A DNA stretch of 64,000 nt from Myxococcaceae bacterium JPH2. Lineage in GTDB: Bacteria; Myxococcota; Myxococcia; Myxococcales; Myxococcaceae. Made by a program: the position numbers and the translations under genes. Below the pieces are notes generated by a model. That model was not told where the DNA came from, made no database searches, and saw only the letters and a list, made by a program, of their open reading frames with translations. This document shows, piece after piece, positions 63,454 to 64,000 of this stretch (positions are counted from its first letter, which is position 1; each line of letters begins with the position of its first letter). Where the stretch lies: NCBI GenBank assembly GCA_016458225.1, contig JAEMGR010000015.1:124001-188000 (forward strand), given 5' to 3'.

Positions 63454-64000
63454 CTACTTCACCGCGCCGCCCGCCATCTTCGGCCCCGGGGCAACGGGCA
63501 ACAGCGCGAGTCGGCAGTTCACCGGCAACGTGAGCGCCACCTCCTCCAGGGACACGGGCCGCTGCTGCACAGCCTCCGGCGCGGAGCAATCCACCGGCCC
63601 CAGCGCCGCGACCTCGGACTGCGCGGACAGCGTGAAGGCGCGGGTCCGCTCGACCCAGCGACGGAGCAAGTCCGCGCGGTGGGCGTCCGCGTCGCGCAGC
63701 GAGGCCTCGGGGGCATTGAAGAACAAGCGCACGCCCTGCTTCTCCGACTCGCTGGCCGTCGTCTTGGACACCTGGAGCAGCCGGGCCATCAGCTCCGAGC
63801 GCGCCCAGAAGTCCATCGTCGCCGGCATCGCGACCTGCAGCTCTCCATGCACGGCGATGGACGCCTTCTCCGGATCCGTGGAGAACTTGCGGAGGCTTCC
63901 GGTCTCGGTGCCGAAGGTCTTCATGCGCGGCACCACCTCCGCGTGCGTGGCCTCAGCGGCGGCGCGCACCAGCTTGTCCACCACGGCCTTCAGCGCAGGC
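63454..64000 (-). CDS. Hypothetical protein, 5' part outside the window
   Basis: At least 182 residues are visible; the frame is open to base 64000 and no start can be chosen. The sequence is helical and charged (VDKLVRAAAEATHAEVVPRM, SVSLEEVALTLPVNC-type end) with two C-terminal cysteines (VDCSAPE, LPVNCRL). No family recognised. It ends directly beside the stop of the MBL-fold gene. Confidence 0.6.
   Translation of the reverse strand, partial: PALKAVVDKLVRAAAEATHAEVVPRMKTFGTETGSLRKFSTDPEKASIAVHGELQVAMPATMDFWARSELMARLLQVSKTTASESEKQGVRLFFNAPEASLRDADAHRADLLRRWVERTRAFTLSAQSEVAALGPVDCSAPEAVQQRPVSLEEVALTLPVNCRLALLPVAPGPKMAGGAVK

Overview
The window is high-GC DNA (roughly 68-70 % by eye) from a delta-proteobacterial predator of the Myxococcus type (Myxococcota, Cystobacterineae). 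Three things point there: a traA/traB outer-membrane-exchange locus with a MYXO-CTERM tail, an ExbB-ExbD-ExbD operon that by family, length and distance from traA fits the gliding motor aglRQS, and many multi-domain histidine kinases and lipoproteins. It holds about 60 genes on both strands; the first and last run off the ends. No rRNA, tRNA, CRISPR array, insertion sequence or phage gene was found.

1-4.6 kb: a partial lipoprotein metalloprotease, then a 5'-truncated LytS-type kinase with an intact LytTR response regulator, followed by a decayed second copy of the same kinase/regulator junction. 4.6-7.5 kb: a SnoaL-like protein and a minus-strand alkylation-repair cluster (alkB, ogt, alkA-like glycosylase, stand-alone Ada zinc domain) that looks like Ada split into separate genes. 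7.6-10.5 kb: OsmC and YceI proteins divergent from a LysR regulator, then a pirin; related dyads lie in both intergenic regions. 10.5-19 kb: secreted helical protein, lipoprotein/porin pair, hydrolase, DedA-like membrane protein, MASE1 hybrid kinase. 19-22.9 kb: TM2 protein, periplasmic repeat protein, cold-shock protein, fatty-acid desaturase, phosphoglycolate phosphatase-like HAD.

22.9-30.1 kb: the aglRQS-like motor operon with a clear sigma-70 promoter, a GspE-N-domain protein, and two overlapping kinase genes, the first with no ATPase domain. 30.1-36 kb: queD, a membrane acetyltransferase, a GH18 protein, a queuosine-precursor transporter and a translationally coupled pterin operon (pteridine-reductase-like SDR, FolB/FolX-cupin fusion, second SDR). 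36-45 kb: exported proteins, methyltransferase, metallo-beta-lactamase fold, Gre factor, PilZ, DUF4105/Lnb-like protein with a Ser-rich lipoprotein. 45-54 kb: sugar-lactone oxidase plus type III PLP enzyme, LuxR regulator, phosphoesterase, thioredoxin lipoprotein, dynamin-like GTPase.

53.9-59.5 kb: an XRE regulator, a DACNV/diadenylate-cyclase-like protein with altered motifs, and traA-traB. The TraA recognition domain is visibly lower in GC than its flanks. 59.7-64 kb: Ig-like lipoprotein, a DCC/lipase-maturation-factor fusion, a degenerate metallo-beta-lactamase and a partial hypothetical. All functions come from motif recognition by eye; no database search was run.
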